Source: an uncultured Chloracidobacterium sp. (GTDB taxonomy: Bacteria; Acidobacteriota; Blastocatellia; Pyrinomonadales; Pyrinomonadaceae). Taken from it: a stretch of 64,000 nucleotides of DNA. The stretch is from contig CALDGX010000205.1 in the NCBI GenBank assembly GCA_937941715.1, positions 14,553 to 78,552 on the forward strand. Direction: 5' to 3'. The notes below the pieces were generated by a model. That model was not told the DNA's origin. It did no database searches and saw nothing but the letters and a program-made list of their open reading frames with translations. This document shows positions 42,614 to 52,705 of the stretch, one piece after another (positions within the stretch are counted from its first letter, which is position 1; each line of letters begins with the position of its first letter). The position numbers and the translations under genes were made by a program.

Positions 42614-45040
42614 ATGAAACTCGCTAACAAGGTGTACATTGCTACACTTTTACTTTTAACGCTTGCTTTTACGGCGATGGCCCAGAGCAACGGCAGGCCG
42701 GATTCGGATCCGCGTAACACGGCTCCGACCGTTGGTACGGGTGGTCCGGTTGGCGGCGCTACCGGTCTATTTACAGTTTACGACGGCCAGACGCTGCGCA
42801 AGGGTGAATACACCGTCAGCATGGCCATGAGCAACTACGATCGCGACCCGGGCGATGCCGACTTTACTTCGGTCCCGGCCAGCTTCCAGATCGGTCTCAC
42901 GAACAAGATCGAATTGTTCTTCAACACGGAAGCATATCGTGCGATCAAGGTTAATGCTCGACGCAACCTTTCGAGCAACTATCTGCCGAATTCGCAGTTC
43001 TTTATTATTGGTGTTGGTTTGACCCGTGCCCCGGCAGTCGTTTTGGCTCCCCGCGGACCGGGCGCTAACCAGTACCTCAACTCGGCTATCTATCGTCCGA
43101 CCGGTGCTCCGTTTGTGGGATACCCGTTCGTTGGCGGTAACGCCGGCACCTATGGCCTTCTGCCGCCGTTCTTCTCGGGCCCGATCTTCGGATTTGCCGC
43201 CGGAACGAACGCGACATACGGCGCAGTTGCCAGCGGCAATGGTGCTTCGCTCTTCCCGGGCCTCGGCTCGGTTTACGGCAGCATCCTTCCGGGCGTTGTT
43301 CTCCAGAGCACGACGCTTGTAAATAATGCCGGTGCCCCTGCTGGCGAGGGCCCGCTGGTCTTCACCCAGGCTCCGTCATACCTTCCGGATGCACCGTTCA
43401 TCAACCGCGGCTACGGCGAATCAGCGTTCAACTCGTTTGACGTTGGTTTCAAGTGGAGAATGAACAACATTAACAATGCGATCGGATACGGTCTCGTTGC
43501 TTCGTACACCTACTACACTGACAGTGCCAGCGACGCCAAGGGCTTTAATATGCTGCAGCGTGGTTCGAGTGCCGGCGGCAACATGGGCGACATCGCTTTG
43601 ACCTTCTTTGCAGACGCTCGTCTCGCCAAGTGGGCTAACCTGTCGGCCAACGTGGGCTACCGTTACACCAGCAAGACCAAGATGGACCTGCCGGGCGGCA
43701 CATTCACCGCTCTCGATCGTCCGGATGAACTCCAGTCGTCGATCGGTGTTGATTTCCCGGTCAGCAAGTTCTTCCAGCCGATCGCTGAGTTCCGTTCGCT
43801 CTATTACGTAGGCGGCCGCACTCCGAACGCTTTCGAAAACCACCCGATGGACGGCATCGTCGGTGCCAGGATCTTCCCGGTACGTTGGGCCAGCATCGGA
43901 TTGGCATATCGCCACAACTTCAACCAGCAGGACACCAACAGCTTCGACAAGGATGCTCGTTTCTCGAACAGCGTAACGATCCCCTGCCGTGTCGGTGTGA
44001 CTGCTTGTACGCCTGTGACGATCACGACCAACTGGCAGGGCGTTCCTAACGGATTCGTCACGTCGAATGACCCGCATGGCTATCTTGCTCAGCTCACGCT
44101 CGGACGCCGCTTGAAGCGTCAGACCGAGGCTGTCAACGTTCCGGCTGTTGTTAACTCGGTCACGATCAGTGACACGGTTATCACCCTCGGATGTGCTCCC
44201 GGATTCAAATCACGTTCGGGTGCCTGCAACGATAACCGTACGGTCAACGTTTCGACCAACGCCAGCGACGCTGAGAACGATGTTCTGACCTACAATTACA
44301 CTGTTTCGGGCGGACGTATCGTCGGCAGCGGAGCAAATGTTCAGTGGGACCTCTCGGGTGTTGGCAAAGGCACATACACCATCACGACCGGCGTTGACGA
44401 CGGCTGCGGCGTATGCGGCAAGACCGAGACCAAGACGGTGACCGTCGAAGAGTGTTCGGACTGTGTCCAGGTTTGTTCGTGCCCGACCTTGATGGTCAGC
44501 GGACCGGCCGGAACGACTGATCCGGGTGCAACGATGACCTTCACCTTGAGCGGTGCCGGTTCAAACTCGGTCAACTGGTCAGTATCGGCCGGTACGATCG
44601 AATCGGGACAGGGAACCTCATCGATCACGGTTCGTGCACCTGCTGACGGCAGCGTCTCGAACATTACGGCGACGGCTGAGGTCGGCGGACTCGATCCGAA
44701 CTGCGGATGCACGACAACCGCGAGCGAATCTGCTCCGGTTGCTCCGAAACCGACTGCGACTCTGATCGATGAGTTCGGCAAGGCACCTGATGATGACGTC
44801 AAGGCTCGTGTTGACAACTTCTATATCCAGTTGAACAACAACCCGAGTGCTCAGGGCTACATCATCAACTACGGAAATGCTGCACAGATCAAGAAGCGTA
44901 AAGCTCAGATCATGAAGGCTATCAACTTCCGTAAGTACGATGTCAATCGTGTAACGTTTGTTGACGGTGGTGACACCGGAGCAGGCGAGAGCACGAAGTT
45001 CTGGCTCGTACCTGCCGGTGCTGACGCTCCGCGTCCGTAA
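42614..45040 (+). CDS. Large outer-membrane beta-barrel protein with PKD/Ig-like and C-terminal periplasmic domains
   Basis: The 808-residue protein has a signal peptide (about 1-23, LLLTLAFTAMA), a glycine/aromatic-rich beta-barrel-like region (about 40-500; NNINNAIGYGLVASYTYYTD and SANVGYRYTSKTKMD), two Ig/PKD-like domains with repeated cysteine pairs (about 520-710; DDGCGVCGKTETKTVTVEEC and LDPNCGCTTTAS), and a final segment like OmpA-type periplasmic domains (about 720-808; DDDVKARVDNFYIQLNNNPSAQ). Codon use is strongly skewed to GCT, GGC, CGT and AAC, unlike its neighbours, suggesting very high expression. GGAGG before ATG 42614 fixes the start. Confidence 0.75.
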   Translation: MKLANKVYIATLLLLTLAFTAMAQSNGRPDSDPRNTAPTVGTGGPVGGATGLFTVYDGQTLRKGEYTVSMAMSNYDRDPGDADFTSVPASFQIGLTNKIELFFNTEAYRAIKVNARRNLSSNYLPNSQFFIIGVGLTRAPAVVLAPRGPGANQYLNSAIYRPTGAPFVGYPFVGGNAGTYGLLPPFFSGPIFGFAAGTNATYGAVASGNGASLFPGLGSVYGSILPGVVLQSTTLVNNAGAPAGEGPLVFTQAPSYLPDAPFINRGYGESAFNSFDVGFKWRMNNINNAIGYGLVASYTYYTDSASDAKGFNMLQRGSSAGGNMGDIALTFFADARLAKWANLSANVGYRYTSKTKMDLPGGTFTALDRPDELQSSIGVDFPVSKFFQPIAEFRSLYYVGGRTPNAFENHPMDGIVGARIFPVRWASIGLAYRHNFNQQDTNSFDKDARFSNSVTIPCRVGVTACTPVTITTNWQGVPNGFVTSNDPHGYLAQLTLGRRLKRQTEAVNVPAVVNSVTISDTVITLGCAPGFKSRSGACNDNRTVNVSTNASDAENDVLTYNYTVSGGRIVGSGANVQWDLSGVGKGTYTITTGVDDGCGVCGKTETKTVTVEECSDCVQVCSCPTLMVSGPAGTTDPGATMTFTLSGAGSNSVNWSVSAGTIESGQGTSSITVRAPADGSVSNITATAEVGGLDPNCGCTTTASESAPVAPKPTATLIDEFGKAPDDDVKARVDNFYIQLNNNPSAQGYIINYGNAAQIKKRKAQIMKAINFRKYDVNRVTFVDGGDTGAGESTKFWLVPAGADAPRP

Positions 45041-45083
45041 CGACATAAATAACGCTTCGCCGCTCTTGAGCGGCGGACATTTC

Positions 45084-45126
45084 AAAACGGCTGGGGTTTC
45101 CATCACAAAACCTCAGCCGTTTTTTT
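45084..45126 (+). terminator. Intrinsic terminator of the outer-membrane protein gene
   Basis: AAAACGGCTGGGGTTT (45084-45099) pairs with AAACCTCAGCCGTTTT (45108-45123), 16 pairs with one G-T, followed by TTTTTT to 45126. It lies 43 bp past the stop. The rest of the gap up to 45320 shows only a likely leader for the next gene. Confidence 0.9.
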
Positions 45127-45320
45127 GCGTCAATACGCTGATATTTTGAAACGTCGTTCGTTTTCGGTAAACTACCCTAGTTGTGACTGTGAATGTGCCG
45201 CACTATGTTGCCAACCGGCAACGTTCCGACGGCATCTAAAAGAACTTTACCGGTGCGGTTTAGGGCCGGGCCGGAAACGGTGCCAGCCGAGAGAAAAAGT
45301 TATAAAGGATCAAGCTAATT

Positions 45321-47495
45321 ATGATGAATTTTCGGAAAAACAGTTTCTGGGTCTTGTTAGTTGCGTTTTCGATCTTGATGAACTCGACGGCATTCGCCGA
45401 AGCGGTCCGCTCTGGCGAGGCTCCGGCCGACCCCGACAAATTTGACGACTGGTCGGTGATGGGACCGGACGGCGGAGATGTACGTGTCATTGCGATCGAT
45501 CCGCGGGACAAGAATCGGCTGTATATCAGCACGCTTGACGGCCAGATCCATACTTCCGGTGACGGCGGCAAGACTTGGTCGCTGCTCGTCAACCTAAACA
45601 AACCGCAGCTTATCCTTGACCAACTGTTTGTCGATTCGCGTGATTCAAAGATCATCTATACGTCGGGTCACCGTCACAAGGCCCCCGGAGGTTTCTTTCG
45701 ATCGACTGACGGCGGACTCACCTGGAAGGAAGCAAAGGAACTGAAGGACGAATCGATCCACGCGATGACCCAGTCACCTACTGATCCAAACATTATTACC
45801 GTCGGGACAACCCACGGCGTCTGGATCTCGAAAAACTCGGGAGAAGACTGGGAAATGCTGAAATCGAGTACGGCACCGGTCAACATCGATTCTTTGGCGA
45901 TCGATCCCCGCAGCAATAGTACGATGTACGCCGGAACATGGTGGCGTGCCTACAAAACGACAGACAGCGGAAAGAATTGGCGTCTTATCAAGGACGGTAT
46001 GATCGACGATTCCGACGTGTTCGCGATCACTATCAATCCGCGAAACCCCGAGAACATAATCGCTTCGGCCTGCAGCGGCATCTACGAGTCGCAGAATGGC
46101 GGTGAGAAATGGTCGAAGATCCAGGGCATCCCCTCGCAATCGCGGCGAACCCGAGACATACTCCAGCATCCTACGATCCCCGGAACGGTTTACGCCGGTA
46201 CGACCGAGGGATTTTGGATGACGACGAACGGCGGCAAATCGTGGGCCTTGACCACGCAGAGGAATCTTGAGATCAATTCGATCGCGGTGCATCCGTCTGA
46301 GCCGAACAGGGTCTTTATCGGCACCAACAATTACGGCGTAATGGTGTCAAATGACGGCGGACGCAATTTTGCTCCGACCAATGACAGGTTCAGCAGCCGC
46401 TTTACCTATTCGATCACCGCGGATAATAAATCCTCCGATCGGCTCTATGCCACGACTCAGAATACGGCAACCGGGGGCGGATTCTTCTTTACAAGCCTCG
46501 ACGGCGGCCGGACGTGGCAGCCTGCGAAAAACCTGGACTCGGGTCGGATCGTTCCGTTTGCGTTGCTCCAGGACCGGAACAACGTCAATCTGATGTATCT
46601 TGGCACCAACGCCGGTATTTACCGATCACTGGATCGCGGGGCCAATTGGACGCAGTTGGCGGCCGCGAAGCCCGCTGGCCGTCCAATAACGAAGAAGCCG
46701 GTTCCCAAAAAGGTTGTTAAAAAGACCGCGTCAGTCAAGACCGCGGCGTCAGCACCGGCGGCTGACGTTTCGGCGGCTGGCAAGCTTGTGCCGGCTATAT
46801 CCGGCAAGGTCAAGGTTCTTGCTTTTACCGAAGACGGTAAGAACGGCATCTATGCCGGTACCGACAAGGGACTTTATCGTAGTTATGACCTTAACAAAGG
46901 TTGGGAAAAGATCGCGTTCGGTGCCGGTATCAACGATAATATCTTCGCTGTCCATATCTCGCCGCTGCGACCGGACGTAGTCTGGGTCGGGACCGCGACC
47001 TCGGGTGTAATTGTTTCCCGTGATGCCGGTAAGACCTGGCAAAAGGCGGGCGGGGCAGCTGACATTGTGCCGATCAGTTCTATCAATTCCGATCCAAAGC
47101 GGCCGGATTATATTTATGTTGGCACTTCGCAGACCTTCTACGCCAGCCGCGACGGCGGTGTTACGTGGACTCGCCGCGGCGGAAATCTTCCGCTCGGTAA
47201 CTACACGAGCATCCTGATCAATCCTGAGAATACCGACGAGGTCATCGTTTCGAGTTCGCTCGAGGCTGACGGCGGTATTTACCAGACGACCAACGCTGGT
47301 GACAAATGGCGTCGAATTGATACCAAGGAGATGAAACTGCCCAGCCGCCGGATCTGGTCGATGGCAATGGATCCCAACGACCCGAATCGGATCTTTGCCG
47401 GCACTCATTCATCGGGTGTTTACCGCATATCGCGTCAGGGCGGGGCGGCAGCAGCTGCCCCGGGCGATCGGCCGAGGGTAACAAATAACGATTAG
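45321..47495 (+). CDS. Secreted BNR/VPS10-like beta-propeller protein
   Basis: The 724-residue protein has a signal peptide (about 1-26) and repeated blades with the Asp-box signature, for example SGDGGKTWSLL, STDGGLTWKEA, TTDSGKNWRLI, TNGGKSWALT, SRDAGKTWQKA and SRDGGVTWTRR. A low-complexity Lys/Ala/Pro/Val-rich linker at about 455-490 divides two propeller parts. Asp-box propellers occur in sialidases, sortilin-like receptors and photosystem assembly factors; no sialidase catalytic residues are apparent. Probably exported and binding or structural. Confidence 0.8.
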   Translation: MMNFRKNSFWVLLVAFSILMNSTAFAEAVRSGEAPADPDKFDDWSVMGPDGGDVRVIAIDPRDKNRLYISTLDGQIHTSGDGGKTWSLLVNLNKPQLILDQLFVDSRDSKIIYTSGHRHKAPGGFFRSTDGGLTWKEAKELKDESIHAMTQSPTDPNIITVGTTHGVWISKNSGEDWEMLKSSTAPVNIDSLAIDPRSNSTMYAGTWWRAYKTTDSGKNWRLIKDGMIDDSDVFAITINPRNPENIIASACSGIYESQNGGEKWSKIQGIPSQSRRTRDILQHPTIPGTVYAGTTEGFWMTTNGGKSWALTTQRNLEINSIAVHPSEPNRVFIGTNNYGVMVSNDGGRNFAPTNDRFSSRFTYSITADNKSSDRLYATTQNTATGGGFFFTSLDGGRTWQPAKNLDSGRIVPFALLQDRNNVNLMYLGTNAGIYRSLDRGANWTQLAAAKPAGRPITKKPVPKKVVKKTASVKTAASAPAADVSAAGKLVPAISGKVKVLAFTEDGKNGIYAGTDKGLYRSYDLNKGWEKIAFGAGINDNIFAVHISPLRPDVVWVGTATSGVIVSRDAGKTWQKAGGAADIVPISSINSDPKRPDYIYVGTSQTFYASRDGGVTWTRRGGNLPLGNYTSILINPENTDEVIVSSSLEADGGIYQTTNAGDKWRRIDTKEMKLPSRRIWSMAMDPNDPNRIFAGTHSSGVYRISRQGGAAAAAPGDRPRVTNND

Positions 47496-47518
47496 GCGTC
47501 CGATCAACACAGGTAGGT

Positions 47519-47545
47519 GGCGGCCCGAGGGGCCGCCTCTTTTTG
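47519..47545 (+). terminator. Intrinsic terminator of the propeller gene
   Basis: GGCGGCCC (47519-47526) pairs with GGGCCGCC (47530-47537) over a 3-base loop, followed by TCTTTTTG. It starts 24 bp after the stop at 47495. Confidence 0.82.
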
Positions 47546-47597
47546 TTTTATGTTTGGAAAGTCGGCATCCGGCACCTATAATCTGATACATACGAGC

Positions 47598-49280
47598 ATG
47601 GAGCAAGAAATCGCCTGTCATAGCCGAAGCGGAGCCGTCACCCTGCGAGCCGAGAGTATTCCGTTCTCAGATTTTCCGGGGCAATCACGGCTCTTTATTG
47701 ATTATCAGCGAGATCCGCTCAAGCTGAAGAGATTTTACCCCCAGGCGGTGGCGAACCAGTCGGATATAGCCTCGCTGGTACCCGGTGTTTTGGCGAACCA
47801 CAAGGCAGATCGAAATATCCTTGCAGATGCACTCGCCGAGATCAACATAAAGTTTGGTGGCGGGCACAAAACGCTCAGGAACATTGAAGCGCTTCGGTCG
47901 CCCGATACTGTGGCGGTGGTCACGGGTCAGCAGGCGGGACTATTCTCGGGGCCGCTTTACACGATCTACAAAGCAATGTCGGCAATACGGCAGGCCGAAA
48001 AGCTGAGGGAGCAAGGCATCAGCGCCGTGCCGGTGTTCTGGGTCGCGACCGAGGACCACGATTTCGAAGAAGTGTCGAAGACCTACGTTGTCGATCGAGA
48101 AGGCTCTCTTTACGAGTCGAAGACCGAGCCAAGCCATTGCTACGAAAATCTCCCGGTAGGCTACGTGAAACTCGATACGACGATCAAAGACGGCATTGCC
48201 GATCTGATCGCGGCACTGGCGCCGACAGAGTTCACATCCGAGGTCCGTCAGTTGATCGAGGACAGCTGGCGTCCGGACGAGTACTTTGGCGACGCCTTCG
48301 GAAAACTGCTGACGCACTTGCTCGGCGATTACGGCCTGATCATCCTATGCCCGCTTCACCCGAAGCTGAAACAACTTGCTGCACCGATCTATGTAAATGC
48401 GATAAGGCGGTCGGCCGAGATCGTGGACGCACTTCGCAAACGAAGCGACGAGCTTGTCAGCGATGGCTACACAGCACAGGTTCTTGTCGCCGAAGACTAC
48501 TTTCCGCTCTTTTGGCAGGCCGAGAACGATACGCGAAACGCTCTCAAACGGACCGAATCCGGTACCTACCGCAAAAAAGACGGCTCGCGAGAGTTTACGA
48601 TCGATGAACTCGCCGAGATCGCTGAGAAAGAACCCGGACGATTCAGTCCCAGCGTGGTTTTGAGGTCTGTCGTTCAGGATTATATTTTGCCCACAGTCTG
48701 CTATTTTGGCGGTGCCGCCGAGATCGCGTATTTCGCACAGAGCGGCGAAGTTTACCGGCTGCTTGACCGCACCCCGACTTTGATACTTCACCGGCAGAGT
48801 TTTACTTTCGTCGAATCCAAGCACGGCAAAACGCTTTCAAAGTATGGCCTGAGCCTGCCGCAGTTGTTCGAGGGGTTCGATCAGCTTTTGCCTGAGATCG
48901 TTGAGAAATATTTGAATGCGGATTCGGCCCGAGTGTTTGCTGAGGTCGAGGAGGCGGTTAATACACAACTCAACCGGCTTGATCGAGACCTCTCGAAGAT
49001 CGATGCCACTCTTGCCGAGAATCTCGCGAAACGACGCCGAAAGATCATTTATCATATCGGAGCGCTTCGCAACAAGTTCCACAATGTCCAGGTCCGCAAA
49101 GATGCGGTGATCAGGCAGCAGATCGAGGGTGTTTTCACGGCGCTCTTGCCGCACCGGCATCTACAGGAAAGGGCGATCAATATCACGTACTTTCTGAACC
49201 GTTTCGGACTGAATTTCATCGATTGGATATACAACGCCGTCGACCTGGATGATCGCGCTCATCGGGTCATCAGGCTCTAG
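47598..49280 (+). CDS. bshC: Bacillithiol biosynthesis cysteine-adding enzyme
   Basis: The 560-residue protein matches BshC: VVTGQQAGLFSGPLYTIYKAMSAIRQAEKL, VPVFWVATEDHDFEEV, the segment YFGGAAEIAYFAQ and a long coiled coil near the C-terminus (about 460-510). BshC attaches cysteine to glucosaminyl-malate to complete bacillithiol, a low-molecular-weight thiol. bshA and bshB are not in the window. The ATG at 47598 is chosen because upstream in-frame starts overlap the terminator of the preceding gene. mutL follows 18 bp downstream. Confidence 0.9.
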   Translation: MEQEIACHSRSGAVTLRAESIPFSDFPGQSRLFIDYQRDPLKLKRFYPQAVANQSDIASLVPGVLANHKADRNILADALAEINIKFGGGHKTLRNIEALRSPDTVAVVTGQQAGLFSGPLYTIYKAMSAIRQAEKLREQGISAVPVFWVATEDHDFEEVSKTYVVDREGSLYESKTEPSHCYENLPVGYVKLDTTIKDGIADLIAALAPTEFTSEVRQLIEDSWRPDEYFGDAFGKLLTHLLGDYGLIILCPLHPKLKQLAAPIYVNAIRRSAEIVDALRKRSDELVSDGYTAQVLVAEDYFPLFWQAENDTRNALKRTESGTYRKKDGSREFTIDELAEIAEKEPGRFSPSVVLRSVVQDYILPTVCYFGGAAEIAYFAQSGEVYRLLDRTPTLILHRQSFTFVESKHGKTLSKYGLSLPQLFEGFDQLLPEIVEKYLNADSARVFAEVEEAVNTQLNRLDRDLSKIDATLAENLAKRRRKIIYHIGALRNKFHNVQVRKDAVIRQQIEGVFTALLPHRHLQERAINITYFLNRFGLNFIDWIYNAVDLDDRAHRVIRL

Positions 49281-49298
49281 CTCGCACTTTTTCGGCCA

Positions 49299-51266
49299 AT
49301 GGCAGACAGATCGACTAACAAGATACAGATACTGCCTGATAATCTGGCAAATCAGATCGCGGCGGGCGAGGTTGTCGAGCGTCCGGCTTCGGTTATCAAG
49401 GAACTTGTCGAAAATTCGATCGACGCGGGTGCCACACGGATCAACGTCGATATCGAACTCGGCGGCCGAAGGCTTATGCGTGTTGCGGATGACGGCGAGG
49501 GAATGGTGCGCGACGATGCGATCCTGGCGTTCGAAAGGCACGCGACATCAAAGATCCGGACGCTCGAAGACCTTGCCGCCATTGCAACCCTGGGATTTCG
49601 GGGCGAAGCTCTGGCGTCCATCGCGTCGGTCGCGAAGGTTGAACTTCTAACAAAGCGGGAACCGGCCGTCGAGGCGACGAAAGTGGTTGTTGAAGGCGGC
49701 CGTTTGATCGACGTCAAGGATGCCGCTCGCGACCGTGGAACCACCATCACGGTCCGTGACCTTTTCTTCAATACGCCGGCCAGACGCAAATTCATGCGCT
49801 CCGAGGCGACCGAAAATTATCACCTCACTGCGATCGTTACCCATTACGCACTTGCACACCCCGAGATCGCGTTTGAACTCACCAACAATGGCCGCGAGGT
49901 GATGCGGATTTCGGCGGCAAAGGATCTGCGTGAGCGAGCGTTTCAGATTTTCGGTTCCGGGCTGCTCGACAGTCTTTTGCCGGTCAGTGGCGGCCGTGAC
50001 TATGTCGCCCGGGTCAGCGGGTATATCTCGGCCCCCCGCGAACGCCGGACGACCAAGGATTCGCAGTATTTCTTTGTAAACAACAGATTTGTCCGCGACA
50101 AGACGATCACCGGCGGCTTGCTCGAAGGATTTCGGTCCGTGCTCCCGCACGGCGTATATCCCGTTGCCTTTTTGTTTATCGACATCCCGCACGATGAAGT
50201 TGATGTCAATGTGCATCCGGCCAAGACCGAAGTACGCTTTCGCCGCGGTGAGGCCGTCAAGGACGTTGTTGCCGAAGCTGTGCGCGATGCTTTGGCCCGA
50301 GCCGGGATCGTGCCCGAACCGGCGGAGCGGCCGCTGGAAAGGGAAGTGGTCGAGACGCCTATCATGAACGCGGCTCCGGCGGAAGAGCCCGCTGAACAGC
50401 CGTCGATCGAATTTGAACCGTCCGCGATCGGCGGTAGCCGTGGATCTTTCAGATCTTTTCCCGAGAGCGAGTTATCGATCGAGCCGTCAGTGCCGATCAC
50501 TGCTCGTGAATCCGTAGAGACGCTTGAAGAGCCTTTTGACGCGGCGGATTCGACTGACCTTGAGAGGCTCGCGGCCGTTGTCCGGTCGGATGGTCCGTCG
50601 ACGATACCGCCCAGAGGGTATGCCGAATTGCCGCCCGTCGATTCGGCAGCGAAGATACCGGTAAAGATAGACGTCGGCGATCTGTCCTCCGCCGGGATCC
50701 GGCCGATCGGGCAACTCCACGAGAGTTTTATTATCGCCGTCGATAACGAGGGGTTGCTGCTGATCGACCAACACGTCGCTCACGAGCGCATCTTATTTGA
50801 TAAATTCCGCAGGGCAGAAACCGAAAGGGGAATTGAATCCCAAAATCTATTATTACCCGAGACGATCGACCTTTCACCGGCTCAGTCCGAAGCCTTTCGG
50901 CTGATCGAGGACGACCTGGAATCGCTGGGCTTTGGGACGATGCGGCTTTCAGGACGCACTGTCGCGATCAAGAGCGTCCCGACCGACCTGCCTGCCAACG
51001 AGGCACGCAATCTGTTCGCTGAGATACTGGACACCGTCGATGCCGAAAAGAAGGGAACTCCAAAATCGACCCTTAGAGACGATATTGCTGCGAGTCTTGC
51101 GTGTAAGGCGGCCGTCAAGATCAATATGAAGTTGACGCCCGAAAAGATGCAGTGGCTGATCGATCGCCTGCTTGTGACCACGTCACCAACGACCTGCCCG
51201 CACGGCCGTCCCGTTATCCTGCGCCTCTCGATGCGGGACATCGAGCGCGGATTTCACCGATCCTGA
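49299..51266 (+). CDS. mutL: DNA mismatch repair protein MutL
   Basis: The 655-residue protein has the GHKL ATPase N-terminus (IAAGEVVERPASVIKELVENSIDAG, DDGEGM, ATLGFRGEALASI), a variable acidic linker (about 345-465) and a C-terminal dimer domain. The endonuclease motif DQHAxxExxxxE is present as DQHVAHERILFD: the last glutamate is replaced by D501. Downstream motifs ACKAAVK and CPHGRP are kept, so an endonuclease-active MutL is likely. It probably shares a transcript with bshC. Confidence 0.94.
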   Translation: MADRSTNKIQILPDNLANQIAAGEVVERPASVIKELVENSIDAGATRINVDIELGGRRLMRVADDGEGMVRDDAILAFERHATSKIRTLEDLAAIATLGFRGEALASIASVAKVELLTKREPAVEATKVVVEGGRLIDVKDAARDRGTTITVRDLFFNTPARRKFMRSEATENYHLTAIVTHYALAHPEIAFELTNNGREVMRISAAKDLRERAFQIFGSGLLDSLLPVSGGRDYVARVSGYISAPRERRTTKDSQYFFVNNRFVRDKTITGGLLEGFRSVLPHGVYPVAFLFIDIPHDEVDVNVHPAKTEVRFRRGEAVKDVVAEAVRDALARAGIVPEPAERPLEREVVETPIMNAAPAEEPAEQPSIEFEPSAIGGSRGSFRSFPESELSIEPSVPITARESVETLEEPFDAADSTDLERLAAVVRSDGPSTIPPRGYAELPPVDSAAKIPVKIDVGDLSSAGIRPIGQLHESFIIAVDNEGLLLIDQHVAHERILFDKFRRAETERGIESQNLLLPETIDLSPAQSEAFRLIEDDLESLGFGTMRLSGRTVAIKSVPTDLPANEARNLFAEILDTVDAEKKGTPKSTLRDDIAASLACKAAVKINMKLTPEKMQWLIDRLLVTTSPTTCPHGRPVILRLSMRDIERGFHRS

Positions 51267-51448
51267 CCCGGTCCCAAACGCCGAAACCTGAGCTTACATG
51301 AAAAAATGCAATTTTCCGCTTGTGTTAATTCCGTGTTTCGAATAATAATACGTTAGTCTTGACCTCCAACTAAGTTATTGCTTTTTCGGTTCCGTTTGGC
51401 GATATGCAGCCGTATGTTGGATCGGTCCGTTTGCCCCTAAACTTCTAG

Positions 51449-52648
51449 ATGAAGCGTATAAACCTTCAGAAGGCCAAATCTCAGATCGCACGGCCCAATA
51501 CGATCCGCGATATTAATCGCCAGATCGTATTGAATTATGTTCGCGATCGGTCGCCGATCTCACGGGCGGAGATCGCCAGACAAACGGCCCTGCATCGATC
51601 GACCGTGTCGGTCATTATCGACGATCTGGTGTCGTCGGAACTGATCATCGAGATCGGCGAAGGTATTTCTTCAGGCGGACGAAAGCCGACCCTCTACCGT
51701 CTGAAGACGGATGTTCCGGTGGCGATCGGTATCGATGTCACGCCCCGGACGACGACGATCGCGATCGCCGACCTTGCCGGCAAGATAATCGAAAGCGAGA
51801 CGATCCCGACCTCCGCGGACGCCGAGTTCATGTCCGGACAGATAATCGAACGCCTTCGACGATTTACCGTCGCGTATGAAACGGCCGGGATCGACGTCGG
51901 AATGAGTGTCCCCGGTTTGGTGGATCAGAAACTTGGCAGGGTTTTTCACGTACCATACTTTGACTGGCGCGATTGGGACATCTGCCAACGAATCGAGAGT
52001 GAACTCGGGTTGAAGGTGACGGTCGAGAATGACGCGAATGCAACGGCCCTTGCGGAACTTTGGTTCGGGCAGGAAAAGATACGTAAAACCGACACTTTCC
52101 TTATGGTCCTCGTCGGCGAGGGCATCGGGACCGGCATCATATTCGACGGACAAGTCTATCGCGGGGAAAAAGGGGCCGGGGGCGAATTTGGCCATATGAT
52201 CGCAGGCGACGACGCCCCTATCGAATGTTCCTGCGGAAGTCGCGAATGTTGGGAGGCTTACGCATCCGAAAAGTCTATGATCCAGCGATATCGGCGCCTA
52301 TTGAAAATGGACGATATGAAACAGGCCGACATGGATATCGGCAACCTGATAGATCTGGCGATAAATGGTGAAAAGCACGCGTTGCTCGCATTAAAGCAGA
52401 CGACCAGATACTTAGGTAACGGGATCTCAAATCTGATCGTGGGGCTCAGCCCGCAGATCGTGGTCGTTAGCGGAAAGATCACTCAGGCTTGGGGTCTTTT
52501 TGAAGACGAGCTGTATCGTATTTCGGAACGCAGCGTTTTGGCAGGGCTTCCGCCGACCGAGATAATGCCGTCGTCGCTTGGCGAATCTCCGACTATGATC
52601 GGTGCCGTCGGCCTGGTTCTCGCCCGTAAGTTTGGATCGGCGAGTTAA
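51449..52648 (+). CDS. ROK-family transcriptional regulator (NagC/XylR-like)
   Basis: The 399-residue protein has an N-terminal winged helix-turn-helix (about 20-75; ISRAEIARQTALHRSTVSVIIDDLV) and a ROK sugar-kinase-like domain (about 85-399; IGIDVTPRTTTIAIADL, the EFGHM segment and the zinc motif CSCGSRECWE). Such regulators bind a sugar or sugar derivative and repress transport and use genes. It stands directly before a TonB receptor, symporter and deacetylase module, which it probably controls. A likely operator lies at 52706-52726. Confidence 0.88.
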   Translation: MKRINLQKAKSQIARPNTIRDINRQIVLNYVRDRSPISRAEIARQTALHRSTVSVIIDDLVSSELIIEIGEGISSGGRKPTLYRLKTDVPVAIGIDVTPRTTTIAIADLAGKIIESETIPTSADAEFMSGQIIERLRRFTVAYETAGIDVGMSVPGLVDQKLGRVFHVPYFDWRDWDICQRIESELGLKVTVENDANATALAELWFGQEKIRKTDTFLMVLVGEGIGTGIIFDGQVYRGEKGAGGEFGHMIAGDDAPIECSCGSRECWEAYASEKSMIQRYRRLLKMDDMKQADMDIGNLIDLAINGEKHALLALKQTTRYLGNGISNLIVGLSPQIVVVSGKITQAWGLFEDELYRISERSVLAGLPPTEIMPSSLGESPTMIGAVGLVLARKFGSAS

Positions 52649-52676
52649 AATGTTTGGGCTAATTGTGCGAGTTTGC

Positions 52677-52705
52677 TTGACATCGTGTTAAGCCTATATT
52701 AAAAC
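52677..52705 (+). promoter_or_regulatory. Promoter of the TonB receptor operon
   Basis: A perfect TTGACA (52677-52682) is 17 bp from TAAAAC (52700-52705), a good sigma-70-like pair, 157 bp before the receptor ATG. Confidence 0.55.
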
